Shown: positions 1 to 11,600 of the stretch, one piece after another
Numbering within the stretch: position 1 is the first letter of the stretch
Layout: each line of letters opens with the position of its first letter
DNA from: Sesamum alatum
Lineage: Eukaryota > Streptophyta > Magnoliopsida > Lamiales > Pedaliaceae
Assembly: GCA_034509735.1 (NCBI GenBank)
Contig: JACGWO010000007.1
Coordinates: 24,456,046 to 24,520,045 of the forward strand
Reading direction: 5' to 3'
DNA length: 64,000 bases
The notes under the pieces: generated by a model
The model's database searches: none
Told to the model about the DNA's origin: nothing
What the model saw: the letters and a program-made list of their open reading frames with translations, nothing else
Translations under genes and position numbers: made by a program

Positions 1-2
1 AT

Positions 3-155
3 TACAAGGATGGCGTTCTATGTGACGTAGTGCCAATGCATGCTAGTCACATCCTCTTGGGCAGACCGTGGCAGTTTGATAGGAGGGTGACTTATGATGG
101 TTTTCTAAACCGTTACACACTCAAGCATCATGATCGAAACATTCAACTTGTTTGA
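3..155 (+). pseudogene. pol: Ty3/gypsy pol, C-terminal part of aspartic protease
   Basis: The left edge opens inside a retroviral-type protease. The frame beginning at base 3 reads through CDVVPMHASHILLGRPWQFD, the typical C-terminal stretch of plant Ty3/gypsy proteases (ILLGRPWQFD motif), then ends at a TGA at 153-155. The catalytic DTG/DSG would lie left of the window and is not seen. Bases 156-317 are a Lys/Glu-rich, low-complexity linker between protease and reverse transcriptase, interrupted by stops. In the family this enzyme cleaves the Gag-Pol polyprotein; here it can only be a relic because the downstream frame is broken repeatedly. Confidence 0.8.
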
Positions 156-317
156 ACCCCCAACAAGTTCAAGAAGATCAATTCAAAATGTCTCAAGCAA
201 GAAAATTGAGAGAGCCGGAAAAAAAGAAAGGCAAGAATACGGTGAAAAATCTGAAAAGAAAAAAAGAGTGGAGAGAAAAATAAAGAAGAATTTAGTGAGA
301 TTGAGAAGGAAAAGAAA

Positions 318-1364
318 ATGGATGAATGTGAGGGCAAAAAGAAGTCGACTTTCTATGCAAAAGCAAGTGAGATGAAAAGAGCATTACTTGAAAAAAAGAG
401 TGTGTTGGTGATGGTGTTTAAGGAGGCACTGAACACTAACGAACTAACCCCATCTTTGCCTAGTGCTTTTGTGTCTCTTTTGAAGGAATATGATGACGTC
501 TTCCCGGAAGAAGAGCCAAGCGGATTGCCACCAATAAGGGGAATTGAGCATCAAATGGACTTCATTCCAGGGGTCGTGCTACCAAACCGACCAGCTTATA
601 GGGTGAATCCCGAGGAGACAAAGGAAATCTAAAGGCAAGTGGAGGAATTGTTAACAAAAGGGAAGATTCGAGAAAGCATGAGTCCATGTGCCGTACCGGT
701 GATCGTAGTACCAAAGAAAGATGGATCATGGAGAATGTGTACAGATTGTCGAGCCATCAACAAAATCACGGTAAAGTATCGCTATCCTATTCCTAGGTTA
801 GATGATATGCTTGATGAATTGTATGGTGCTATAATCTTCACAAAGATTGATTCAAAGAGTGGATATCATCAAATCCGGATTAGAGAAGGGGATGAATGGA
901 AAACTGCTTTTAAAACAAAATATGGTTTATATGAGTGGTTAGTCATGCCTTTTGGGTTAACTAATGCACCAAGCACTTTCATGAGATTATTGAACCATGT
1001 TTTGCATGCCTTTATTGGGATGTTTGTGGTAGTTTACTTTGATGACATCCTTATATATAGCAAAAGCATAGAAGAACATCTTGAACATGTACAGGTGCTA
1101 GACACTTTAAGAGGAGAATGATTGAATGCTAATCTTAAGAAGTGTTCTTTTTGCATGGATAAAGTTGTTTTTCTTGGATTTGTGGTAAGGGCTAATGGAG
1201 TTGAAATGGAAAAGGATAAAGTAAAGGCTATTCTAGATTGGCCAACTCCTAAGAACATTGCTGAGGTAAGAAGTTTTCATGGTCTTGCAAGCTTCTATAG
1301 GCGGTTTGTAAAGGATTTTAGTACCATTGCTGCTCCATTAAATGAAATCGTTAAGAAAGAAGTT
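318..1364 (+). pseudogene. pol: Ty3/gypsy reverse transcriptase, disabled
   Basis: This region encodes the RNA-dependent DNA polymerase of a plant Ty3/gypsy element. In frame 3 it shows the order expected of the domain: [18 protein letters not shown], then [13 protein letters not shown], then [14 protein letters not shown], then [12 protein letters not shown], and the catalytic YFDD box at 1035-1046. The thumb/connection motif [15 protein letters not shown] follows after 1260. The first palm aspartate (KIDSKSGY) and YFDD are both present. Two in-frame stops break it: TAA at 630-632 (from a likely CAA Gln) and TGA at 1119-1121 (from a likely CGA Arg), both explainable by C-to-T change. There are no chromodomain or envelope features. 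Family assignment is firm; clade (Reina-like by impression) is only a guess. Confidence 0.93.
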
Positions 1365-1895
1365 GGTTTTCATTGGGGAGAAAAACAACGACAAGTTTTT
1401 GATCTCTTAAAAGAAAAACTAACTACTGCGCCTATTCTTGCATTGCTTAACTTTGATCAATCATTTGAACTTGAATGTGATGCATCTGGAGTCGGGATAG
1501 GAGCTGTTTTGATGCAGGAGGGACGACCAATTGCATACTTCAGCGAGAAGTTGAAGGGAGCTCAATTGAACTATCCGACATATGATAAGGAGCTTTATGC
1601 TTTGGGGAGAGCATTAGAGACATGGCAGCACTATGAGTTTGTGATTCATATGGATCACGAGTCTCTTAAGTATCTCAAAGGCTAAGGTAAGTTGAGCAAG
1701 AGGCATATGAAATGGGTGGAATTCATTGAATCATTTCCTTATGTGATCAAATACAAGAAAGGAAAGGAAAACATTGTAGCTGATGCATTATCCCGAAGGT
1801 ATGCTTTAATCACTACTTTGAGCTCTAAACTTCTTCGTTTTGAGTCAATAAAAGAAATGTATGCCAATGATTCTATTTTGGGTGTATTTATTTAG
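1365..1895 (+). pseudogene. pol: Ty3/gypsy RNase H, disabled
   Basis: The RNase H domain of the same polyprotein, which degrades the RNA strand of the RNA:DNA hybrid. Motifs visible in order are [13 protein letters not shown] (first Asp), [22 protein letters not shown] (Glu), MDHESLKYL (Asp) and, after a stop, ADALSRR (last Asp). A TAA at 1683-1685 lies inside the conserved LKGQGKLS-type stretch and fits a CAA-to-TAA change. A TAG at 1893-1895 coincides with a frameshift. Residues look otherwise well conserved, so the breaks are probably younger than the element family. Confidence 0.9.
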
Positions 1896-3294
1896 CTTGT
1901 GAACATGCTGCGTTTGGAAAGTTCCATAAACATGAGGGATACTTGTTTCGTGAAAATAAACTTTGCATCCCTAAAATGTTCTATCCGGGAGTTGCTTGTT
2001 AGAGAGGCACACGGGGGAGGTTTAATGGGACACTTTGGTCTACATAAAACCATGGAAGTATTACGTGATCATTTCTTTTGGCCTGGTATGCGTGTTGATG
2101 TTGAGAAAATATGTGATCGGTGCATAACTTGTAAATGTGCCAAATCAAAATCAAAACCTCATGGATTGTATCAACATTTACCTATTCCTAGTGAACCGTG
2201 GGTGTTCACTAGGGTGGACATCTCTATGGATTTTGTTTTGGGTTTACCTAGGACAAAAAGAGGAAGAGATTCTGTGTTTGTGGTTGTTGATAGATTTTCT
2301 AAAATGGCTCATTTCATTCCATATCATAAAAGTGATGATGCTATTCATATTGCTGATTTGTTCTTTCGAGAAATTCTGAGATTGCATGGAGTTCCAAAAA
2401 CAATTGTGAGTGACCGAGATGCAAAATTTTTGAGTCATTTTTGGCGTGTGTTGTGGAGTAAATTGGGACTAAACTTCTATTTTCTACTACTTGTCATGCA
2501 CAAATTGATGGACAAACTAAAGTAGTGAATAGGACATTATCTCAATTGCTTAGAGCTTTGATTCAAAAGAACTTGAAGAATTGGGAAGATTGTTTGCCAT
2601 TTTCTGAATTTGCATATAACAGGAGTGTTCATTCTGCTACTAAATTTACTCCTATTGAAATTGTTTATGGCATCAAACCATTGACTCCACTTGATCTCTT
2701 GCCTATTCCTGTTGATGAGCGAACGAATCTGGATGGAAAAGCCAAGGCAGAATTGATAAAGAGGGTTCATGAAAAGGTAAAGCTCAATATTGAGAGGCAA
2801 ACTGAACATTATGCAAAACAAGCCAACAAAGGGCGCAAGCAAGTCATTTTTGAGCCTGGTGATTGGGTTTGGTTGCACTTGAGAAAAGAGAGATTTCCCG
2901 CAAAGCGAAGGTCAAAATTGCAAGCGAGGGGGATGGTCCATTTCAAGTGATTGCGAGGATCAAAGATAATGCCTACAAACTAGACCTTCCCAGTGAGTAC
3001 AATGTGAGCGCTTCTTTTAATGTGACTGATCTTTCTCCTTTTGATGCAGAATCAGATTCGAGTTTGAATCCTTCTGAAGAAGAAGGGAATGATGGGGACC
3101 ATCCGAAGCTTACAACTCAAAGCAAGGAAGATCCTTTGAGAATTAATGGGGGTCCGATTACGAGGGCAAGAGCTAAGAGAATGAACAAAGCTTTGATGAT
3201 TCTTATTGATGAAATCAACGGGCCAATGCATGAGAGTTCAATAGAAGGTCCAATGATGAATATTCTTCAAGTAGATGGGCTAGAATGCATCTAA
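1896..3294 (+). pseudogene. pol: Ty3/gypsy integrase, three frames, active-site Glu lost
   Basis: This is the integrase that would insert the element's cDNA. The N-terminal HHCC zinc module is visible ([15 protein letters not shown] and CDRCITC, about 2005-2140), then the catalytic core with [12 protein letters not shown] and [11 protein letters not shown] frameshift near 2480 moves the core to frame 2 and another near 2925 moves the tail to frame 1. A stretch of about 1893-1975 also reads best in a different frame. The position that should be the third catalytic acid, 35 residues after the SDRD Asp, is AAA (Lys) at 2519-2521 rather than Glu. The C-terminal tail ends GPITRARAKRM near the stop at 3292-3294, with no chromodomain. 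The gene is dead on several counts. Confidence 0.9.
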
Positions 3295-3339
3295 ATAGTT
3301 GGGCTCAAGGTTTGAAGACTTCATTTGAAGAAAAGGAGG

Positions 3340-3864
3340 CCACAAATTCGTCCAACCCACCAAGCCCAAAAGAGAGTCCATTATTTTTGTCTAAATTATT
3401 TTATTTTCAGCATTAGAAGGCCAAGAGACATCATAGTAGTCAAAGGGTCATTCTTGTTTTTCTAAGTCTTGTTAATGTGGTCAAAAGTGTCACTTTAATG
3501 CTCCTAAAGTCCCAAGGTTAGAATTATCTCTTGAGACCCTTGGGCATCCATTTGAAGCCTATAAAAGGCCATGGTTATCATTTATAAAAATCAGACTTTG
3601 AATGAATATAAACTTTCTTCTTGTGAGGTTGAATTTTCTTTGTAGAGTTTCAATTGTTTAGAACTTATCAAGATACTTGAGCAATATCTTGTGGTGTTCA
3701 CCATACCAAGGTTCTTGGCTGCCCATATAGCCAACGGGTCAAGGTGCTTTCAAGCTCCAGGTATGATCAAGCTAGATCATCGATCTGGGATATCCGCTGC
3801 CTATTTCTATACGTTTGGTTCTTAGATCCTTATATCCAATGGGTCTCACGTCCTATCCGTATCA
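3340..3864 (+). repeat. Ty3/gypsy LTR between pol and gag
   Basis: About 525 bp with LTR features. A purine-rich tract (AAGAAAAGGAGG, 3328-3339) just after pol resembles a polypurine tract, a TATAAAAG box lies at 3560-3567, and the right end ATCA at 3861-3864 is followed within a few bases by a primer-binding site. The left end is approximate because no clear TG start survives. Because a PBS and gag follow, this LTR acts as the 5' LTR of a second element as well as sitting where the 3' LTR of the upstream pol would be. Confidence 0.7.
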
Positions 3865-3867
3865 TTT

Positions 3868-3880
3868 TGGTATCAAAGCA
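3868..3880 (+). other. primer-binding site, initiator tRNA-Met type
   Basis: TGGTATCAAAGCA matches the usual plant PBS TGGTATCAGAGC, complementary to the 3' end of initiator tRNA-Met, with one mismatch. It begins three bases after the putative LTR end, the normal spacing. It marks the start of minus-strand DNA synthesis and confirms the LTR orientation as +. Confidence 0.75.
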
Positions 3881-4264
3881 ATCTGGTATTGATCTAATTT
3901 TGTTATCTTCTTGCATATTTAGTTTTCAAAAAAAAAAAAAAAGAAAAGAAAAGCTCCAAAAAAAAACAAAATCATTCAAAAAAAAGAGAAGGCCAAAACA
4001 ACAAAAGTGAAAAAAGTGGCCATTTGAAAAAAAACGAATGCATATATATATATATATATATTGAAGTATTCATTAATCTCTTGTTATTGTTAAATACCGT
4101 CAACAAAAATCAACCATCATCTAGTTGTTCAAAATTTTCTTGTTCGGTTCTATTCTAATTGAGCCTGCGAAGAGAATTTGAGTGGTAAAAGGCAAGAGTG
4201 TGTGAGTTTATTAGAGGGGAGGTAAAAGCCTATGAGTGAAACACGAGTGTTGTGAGAAATTATT
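3881..4264 (+). other. retroelement leader, no gene
   Basis: Non-coding leader between PBS and gag. It holds A-rich runs (3929-4035) and a short (AT)n microsatellite at about 4041-4062. No conserved protein is seen. Confidence 0.6.
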
Positions 4265-4876
4265 TTGAGTGATACACGAGTGAATTGTGAGGGTTCTACA
4301 ATGGAAGGGACTTCTACCAATACGGGAAACGAGTTCACTGTTCAAGCTATGCAACAACAATTTGCAAGATTCGGAGCAATTCTTGAAGGCATAACCGATC
4401 GTTTGGAGAGGTTGGAACAACCAACTCCTAGGAGACGCGAAAATCACCAAATTCGTCAATTGGAGTCTGAAGAGGAGGAAGAAGTGGAGCCTCCAAATCG
4501 TGGCCATAGGGGAGGAAGAAGACGGCAAGGCAATGAAGTGGATCGAGATTTGGGAAGCATAAAACTGAACATTCCCACATTTCAAGGAAGAAGTGATCCA
4601 GAGGCATATTTAGGGTGGGAAAAAAGGACGGATCTTATCTTTGAGTGTCATAACTACTCCAAGGAGAAGAAGGTGAAACTTACTGCAATTGAGTTCACCG
4701 ACTATGCTATAGTTTGGTGGGATCAATTGATCACAAACCGAAGGAGGTATGGAGAGAGACCTATCTCTACTTGGGCTGAAATGAAATCCATCATGCGTAA
4801 GAGATTCGTCCCTTCACATTATTTTCATGATTTGTATCAAAAACTCCAAACTATGACACGAGGTGTGAAATCCGTG
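4265..4876 (+). pseudogene. gag: Ty3/gypsy gag, N-terminal part, truncated
   Basis: Capsid-type Gag of a plant Ty3/gypsy element. After an acidic, Arg-rich N-terminus (ESEEEEEVEPPNR), the retrotransposon gag domain is clear: IPTFQGRSDPEAYLGWE, FECHNYSKEKKVKL, AIEFTDYAIVWWDQL and MRKRFVPSHYFHDLYQKL. The ATG at 4301 may be the true start; an upstream in-frame ATG lies at 4265. Similarity stops at about 4870-4876, just after the QKLQTMTRG motif, where the sequence changes to LINE DNA on the other strand. The C-terminal half, including any CCHC knuckle, and the rest of the element are missing. Confidence 0.88.
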
Positions 4877-5690
4877 GTAAACAAGCCGGCGTGGAGGGAG
4901 AAGAGACCACCGGCGAAGGGGGCGCCAAAGGTGCAGCAGTTTGCAGATCTTCCAAGCATGAAGGGGATGTGGAGAGGTCTTGGGAAGGTTGATGGTCATC
5001 AACATCAGCAGCAGCCATTTGAGGGAGCAAATCAACAGCACCAAGGAGGTTGATTTTGGGGAGGAAGCCGGGCAAGGGATGGATGTAGGAGATGCGAAAA
5101 GTCCAATGGAAGGTGAAGAGACACCTTCAGCAGCAGCAGCCTCTTGCACCATGGGAACCTTTGGAGAAGACAAAGGAATGTCAAGGGTCACGGGAGATCC
5201 AACCGGTTACGGTCGAGAGATATTCCATCGAGCACGTCGGGGTGCAAGAGGTGGATAGAAAGGGGTGAGTTCATGCTCGGACGCAGGTCTAAGGGCTGGT
5301 TGCACCTCTTCAAAACGTGCCAACTCCTTTGGAGGATCACCGTACATGGAATGCCATAAATCCTTGACTTCCTTCAAGGTCGCTAGGTTATGAGTGTCCC
5401 CTTTGTCAATGATGCGGGCTGCAAGAGAAGCGAACTCGGACATGTTGAAGTCTCTTCGAAAGCTTTCAAGTTCCTCCTCCAAGGGAGAGGATGGCACAAC
5501 AGCGACGCACTCATCGCCGCCGTTCATATCTGCATCCTCATCATCGCCCACGACGTTCCTCGAAGGTGCGGTCAAGGGGGAGACGAAGGAGATGAGCGTG
5601 ATTTGTGAGAGAGGGGAGTGTGTGTACTGCATGAGAGAGGTTGGAGAGATTTTTCTTTGCCATTAGCTTTGTTCGGCTCGAAAAGTGGCC
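4877..5690 (-). pseudogene. LINE 5' fragment with ORF1 N-terminus
   Basis: A reverse-strand fragment with open frames from about 5632 down to 5207 and, in another frame, on to about 4877. It carries FNMSEFASLAARIIDKGD, which aligns with FNLSEFLTLANRVIDEGD near the start of ORF1 in LINE-A at 34.8-36.4 kb. A Pro/Ser-rich stretch follows, as in plant LINE ORF1 N-termini. There is no poly-A (poly-T on +) at the low-coordinate end, so this is not a normal 5'-truncated LINE copy. It is a 5' piece whose 3' part was removed by a rearrangement joining it to gag. On the other side it abuts the first satellite monomer. It may come from the LINE-B family, but that cannot be shown here. Confidence 0.65.
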
Positions 5691-8600
5691 TTAATAATAG
5701 GACTCCATCATATTCAACATAAAATTGCACTAGGACTACATCTCGAACACTCTTTCGAGCCATGGACTCAGCTTTGTACCTTTGCCCAACGAAAAACTCC
5801 TTTAAACAAGTTTAGACACTAATGAACTTTTATCTTTGCCACATCGAAGGCTTGGAGAACTTTCTTAATCAAGCGCATGTCCGGATACATGCCTAATACT
5901 CAACACAATCGTAGGAAACGTCTTGTGGTTTCTGTCCTTATCATTGACTGATAGATGACTCATTTTTGGCTATAAATATATTCGTATTGAGTCTAATAAT
6001 CAATATTGAAGCCAATCTTCGAATATACGTCTAGGACTCCATCTTATTCGACATAAAAATACAATAAGACTTCATGTAAAACACTCTTTTGAGCCATGGA
6101 CTCAGCTTTGTACCTTTGCGCAACGACAAACTCCTTTAAACAAATTTAGACACTAATGAAGTTTTATGTTTGCCATATCGAGGGCTTGGAGAACCTTCAT
6201 AATCAATCGTACGTCCAGATACATGCCTATAGTCCACACAATCGTAGGAAACACCTTGTGTTATCAGTCCTTATCATTGACTGATAGATGACTCATTTTT
6301 TGCTATAAATATATTCCTATTGACTCTAATAATCAATATTAAAGCCATTCTTCGATTATACAACTAGGACGCCATCTTATTCAACAAAAAAATGCACGAG
6401 GACTAAACAAACTCCTTTAAACAAGTTTAGACACTAATGCACTTTATCTTTGTCATATGGAGGGCTTGGAGAAGGTTCATAATCAATTGTACGTCCGGAT
6501 ACATGCCTAATACTCAACAAAATCATAGGAAACACCTTGTGTTATCAGTCTTTATCATTGACTGATAGATGACTCATTTTTTACTATAAATATATTCGTA
6601 TTGACTCTAATAAACAATATTAAAGCCACTCTTCGATTATACGACTAGGACACCATCTTATTCAACGTAAAAATGCACAAGGACTAAATTTAGAACACTC
6701 TTTCAAGCCATGGAATCAGCTTAGTACCTTTTTGCAACGAGAAACTCCTTTAAACAAGTTCAGACACTAATGCACTTTATCTTTGTCATATCACGGGCTT
6801 GGAGAACCTTCATAATCAATCGTACGTCTGGATACATGCCTAATATTCAACACAATCGTAGGAAACGCCTTGTGCTTTAAGTCCTTATCATTGACTGATA
6901 GATGACTCATTTTGGGCTATAAATATATTCGTATTGACTGTAGTAATCAATATTAAAGCCACTCTGAGATTATATGACTAGGACTCCATGTTATTCAACA
7001 TTGAAATGCACTAGGACTACATCTAGTACACTCTTTTGACCCATGGACACATTTATGTACCGCTGCGCAAAGACAAATTTAGACACTAATGCAGTTTTAT
7101 GTGTGCCGTACCGAGGGCTTGGAGAACCTTCATAATCAATCGTACGTATACATGCCTAATTTCCAACACAATCGTGGGAAACACCTTGTGCTTTCAGTCC
7201 TTATAATTGACTGATAGATGACTCATTTTTTGCTCTATATATATATTTGTATTGACTCTAATAATCAATATTAAAGCCACTTTGATTATATGACTAGGAC
7301 TCCATCTTATTCAACGTAAAAATGCACTAGGACTACATATAGAACACTCTTTTGAGTCATGGACTCAGCTTTGTACCTTTACGCAACGAAAAACTTCTTT
7401 AAACAAGTTTAGACACTAATGCACTTTTATCTTTGTCATATCGAGGGCTTGGAGAATCTTAATAATCAATCGTACGTCCGGATACATGCCTACTACTCAA
7501 CATAATCGTGGGAAACACCCTGTGCTTTTAGTCCTTATCATTGACTGATAGATGACTCATTTGTTGCTATAAATATATTTGTATTGACTCTAATAATCAA
7601 TATTAAACCCACTTCGATTGTATGACTAAGGCTCCATCTTATTCAACATAAAAGTGCACTAGGACTACATCTAGAACACTCTTTTGAGTCATGGACTCAA
7701 CTTTGTACCTTTGCGCAAAGACAAACTCCTTTAAACAAGTTTCGACACTAATGCACTTTTATCTTTGCCATATTGAGGGCTTGGAGTACCTTCATAATCA
7801 ATTGTATGTCCGGATACATGCCTAATACTCAACACAATCGTAGAAAACACCTTGTGCTTTCTGTACTTATCATTGACTGATAGATGACTCATTTTTTACT
7901 ATAAATATATTCGTATTTACTCTAATAATCAATATTAAAACCACTCTTCGATTATATGACTAGGACTCCATCTTATTCAACATAAAAATGCACTAGGACT
8001 ACGTTTCGAACACTCTTTCGAGCCTTGAACTCAGCTTTGTATCTTTGCGCAACGACTAACTCCTTGAAACAAGTTTAGACACTAATGCACTTTTATCTTT
8101 GCCATATCGAGGGCTTGGATAACCTTCGTAATAAAACGTACGTCCGGATACATGCCTAATACTCAACACTATCGTAGGAAACACCTTGTGCTTTTGGTCC
8201 TTATCATTGACTGATATATGACTCATTTTTTGCTATAAATATATTCGTATTGACTCTAATAATCTATATTAAAGACCCTTTTCGATTATATGTCTAGGAC
8301 TCCATCTTATTCAACATAAAAATGCACTAGGACTACATCTCGAACACTCTTTTGAGCCATGGACTCAGCTTTGTACCTTTGCGCAACGACAAACTCCTTT
8401 AAAACAAATTTAGACACTAATGCACTTTATCTTTGCCACATGAAAGGCTTGGAGAACTTTCTTAATCAATTGTATGTCCGGATACATGCCTAATACTCAA
8501 CACAATCGTAGGAAACGTCTTGTGGTTTCTGTCCTTATCATTGACTGATAGATGACTCATTTTTGGCTATAAATATATTCGTATTAAGTCTAATAATCAA

Positions 8601-11600
8601 TATTGAAGCCAATCTTCCAATATACGTCTAGGACTCCATCTTATTCAACATAAAATACAATAAGACTTCATGTAAAACACTCTTTTGAGTCATGGACTCA
8701 GCTTTGTACCTTTGTGCAACGACAAACTCTTTTAAACAAGTTTAGACACTAATGCAGTTTTATCTTTGCCATATTGAGGGCTTGGAGAACCTTCATAATC
8801 AATCGTACATCTGGATACATGCTTAATACTCAACACAATCGTGGGAAACACCTTGTTCTTTCAGTCCTTATCATTGACTGATAGATGACTCATTTTTTGC
8901 TACATATAGATATTTGTATTGACTCTAATATTCAATATTAAAGCCACTTTGATTATATGACTAGGACTCCATCTTATTCAACGTAAAAATACACTAGGAC
9001 TACATTTAGAACACTCTTTTGAGTCATGGACTCAGCTTTGTACCTTTGCGCAACGACAAACTTCTTTTAACAAGTTTAGACACTAATGCACTTTTATCTT
9101 TGCCATATCGAGGGCTTGGAGAATCTTAGTAATCAATCATACGTCCGGATACATGCCTAATACTCAACACAATCGTAGGAAATCCTTGTGCTTTCAGTCC
9201 TTATCATTGACTGATAGATGACTCATTTTTAGGTGTAAATATATTCGTATTGACTCTAATAATCAATATTAAAGCCCTCTTCGATTATATGACTATGACT
9301 CCATCTTATTCAACATAAAAATGCACTAGAAATACATCTAGAACTCTCTTTTGAGCCATGGACTCAGCTTTATACCTTTGCGCAACGACAACTCCTTTAA
9401 ACAAGTTGAGACACTAAAGCACTTTTATCTTTGCCATATCGAGGGCTTGGAGAACCTTCATAATCAATCATACGTCCGGATACATGCCTAATACTCAACA
9501 GAATCGTAGGAACACCATGTGCTTTCGGTCCTTATCGTTGACTAATAGATGACTCATTTTTTTGCGATATATATATATATATATTCATATTGACTCTAAT
9601 AATCTATATTAAATCCCCTCTTCGATTATATGTCTAGGACTCCATCTTATTCAACATAAAAATGCACTGGGACTACATCTCGAACACTCTTTCGAGACAT
9701 GGACTCAGCTTTGTACCTTTGCGCAACGACAATCTCCTTTAAACAAGTTTAGACACTAATGCACTTTTATCTTTGCCACATCAAGGGCTTGGAGAACCTT
9801 CTTAATCAATCGTATGTCCGGATACATGCCTAATACTCAACACAATCGTAGGAAACGTCTTTTGGTTTCTGTCCTTATCATTGACTGATAGATGACTCAT
9901 TTTTTGCTATAAATATATTCGTATTGAGTCTAATAATCTATATTGAAGCCACTCTTCGAATATATGTCTAGGACTCCATCTTATTCAACATAAAAAATAC
10001 AATAGGACTTCATGTAAAACACTCTTTTGAGCTATGGACTCAGCTTTGTACCTTTGCGCAACGACAAACTCCTTTAAAAAAATTTAGACACTAATGAACT
10101 TTTATGTTTGCCATATCGAGGGCTTGGAGAACCTTCATAATCAATCGTACGTCCCGATACATGCCTATACTCCACACAATCGTAGGAAACACCTTGTGTT
10201 ATCAGTCCTTATCATTGACTGATAGATGACTCATTTTTTGGTATAAATATATTCCTATTGACTCTAATAATCAATATTAAAGACATTCTTCGATTATACA
10301 ACTAGGACGCCATCTTATTCAACAAAAAAATGCACGAGGACTACATTTCAAACACTCTTTCGAGCCATGGACACAGCTTTGTACCTTTTCACAATGACAA
10401 ACTCCTTTAAACAAGTCTAGACACTAATGCACTTTATCTTTGTCATATCGAGGGCTTGGAGAAACTTCATAATCAATCATACGTCCGGATACGTGCCTAA
10501 TACTCAACAAAATAATAATAAACACCTTATGTTATCAGTCCTTCTCATTGACTGATAGATGGCTCATTTTTTGCTATAAATATATTCGTATTGACTCTAA
10601 TAATCAATATTAAAGCCACTCTTTGATTGTACGACTAGGATACCATCTTATTCAACGTAAAAATGCACAAGGACTAAATTTAGAACACTCTTTCAAGCCA
10701 TGGAATCAGCTTTGTACCATTTCGCAACGAGAAACTCCTTTAAACAAGTTTACACACTAATGCACTTTATCTTTGTCATATGGAGGGCTTTGATAACCTT
10801 CATAATCAATCGTACGTCTGGATACATGCCTAATACTCAACACAATCGTAGGAAACACCTTGTGCTTTAAGTCCTTATCATTGACTGATAGATGACTCAT
10901 TTTGGGCTATAAATATATTCGTATTGACTCTAATAATCTATAGCAAAGCAACTCTGAGGTTATATGACTAGGACTCCATGTTATTCAACATTGAAATGCA
11001 CTAGGACTACATCTAGTACACTCTTTTGAGCCATGGCCACATTGATGTACCGTTGCGCAAAGACAAACTCCTTTAAGCAAATTTAGACACTAACGCAGTT
11101 TTATCTATGCCGTATCGAGGGCTTGGAGAACCTTCATAATCAATCGTATCTGGATACATGCCTAATACTCAACACAATCGTGGGAAACACTTTGTGCTTT
11201 CAGTCCTTATCGTTGACTGATAGATGACTCATTTTTTGCTATATATATATATTTGTATTGACTCTAATAATCAATATTAAAGCCACTTTGATTATATGAC
11301 TAGGACTCCATCCTATTCAACATAAAAATGCACTAGGACTACATTTTGAACACTTTTTTGAGTCATGGACTCAGTTTTGTACCTTTGCGCAACGACAAAC
11401 TTCTTTAAACAAGTTTTGACACTAATGCACTTTTATCTCTGCCATATCAAGGGCTTCGAGAATCTTAATAATCAATCTTACGTCCGGATACATGCCTACT
11501 ACTCAACACAATCGTGGGAAACACCTTGTGCTTTCAGTCCTTATCATTGACTGATAGATGACTCATTTTTTGTTATAAATATATTTGTATTGACTCTAAT

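Noticed and set aside
4041..4062. (AT)n run as a regulatory element
   Set aside because: Simple microsatellite in the gypsy leader, with nothing to support a function.
11365..11550. Open frames of 60-75 codons starting MDSxLYLC in satellite monomers (also near 12705, 13427, 41360, 60985)
   Set aside because: They recur because the monomer is conserved, and most monomers break the same frame with stops or indels. There is no codon bias or protein similarity.
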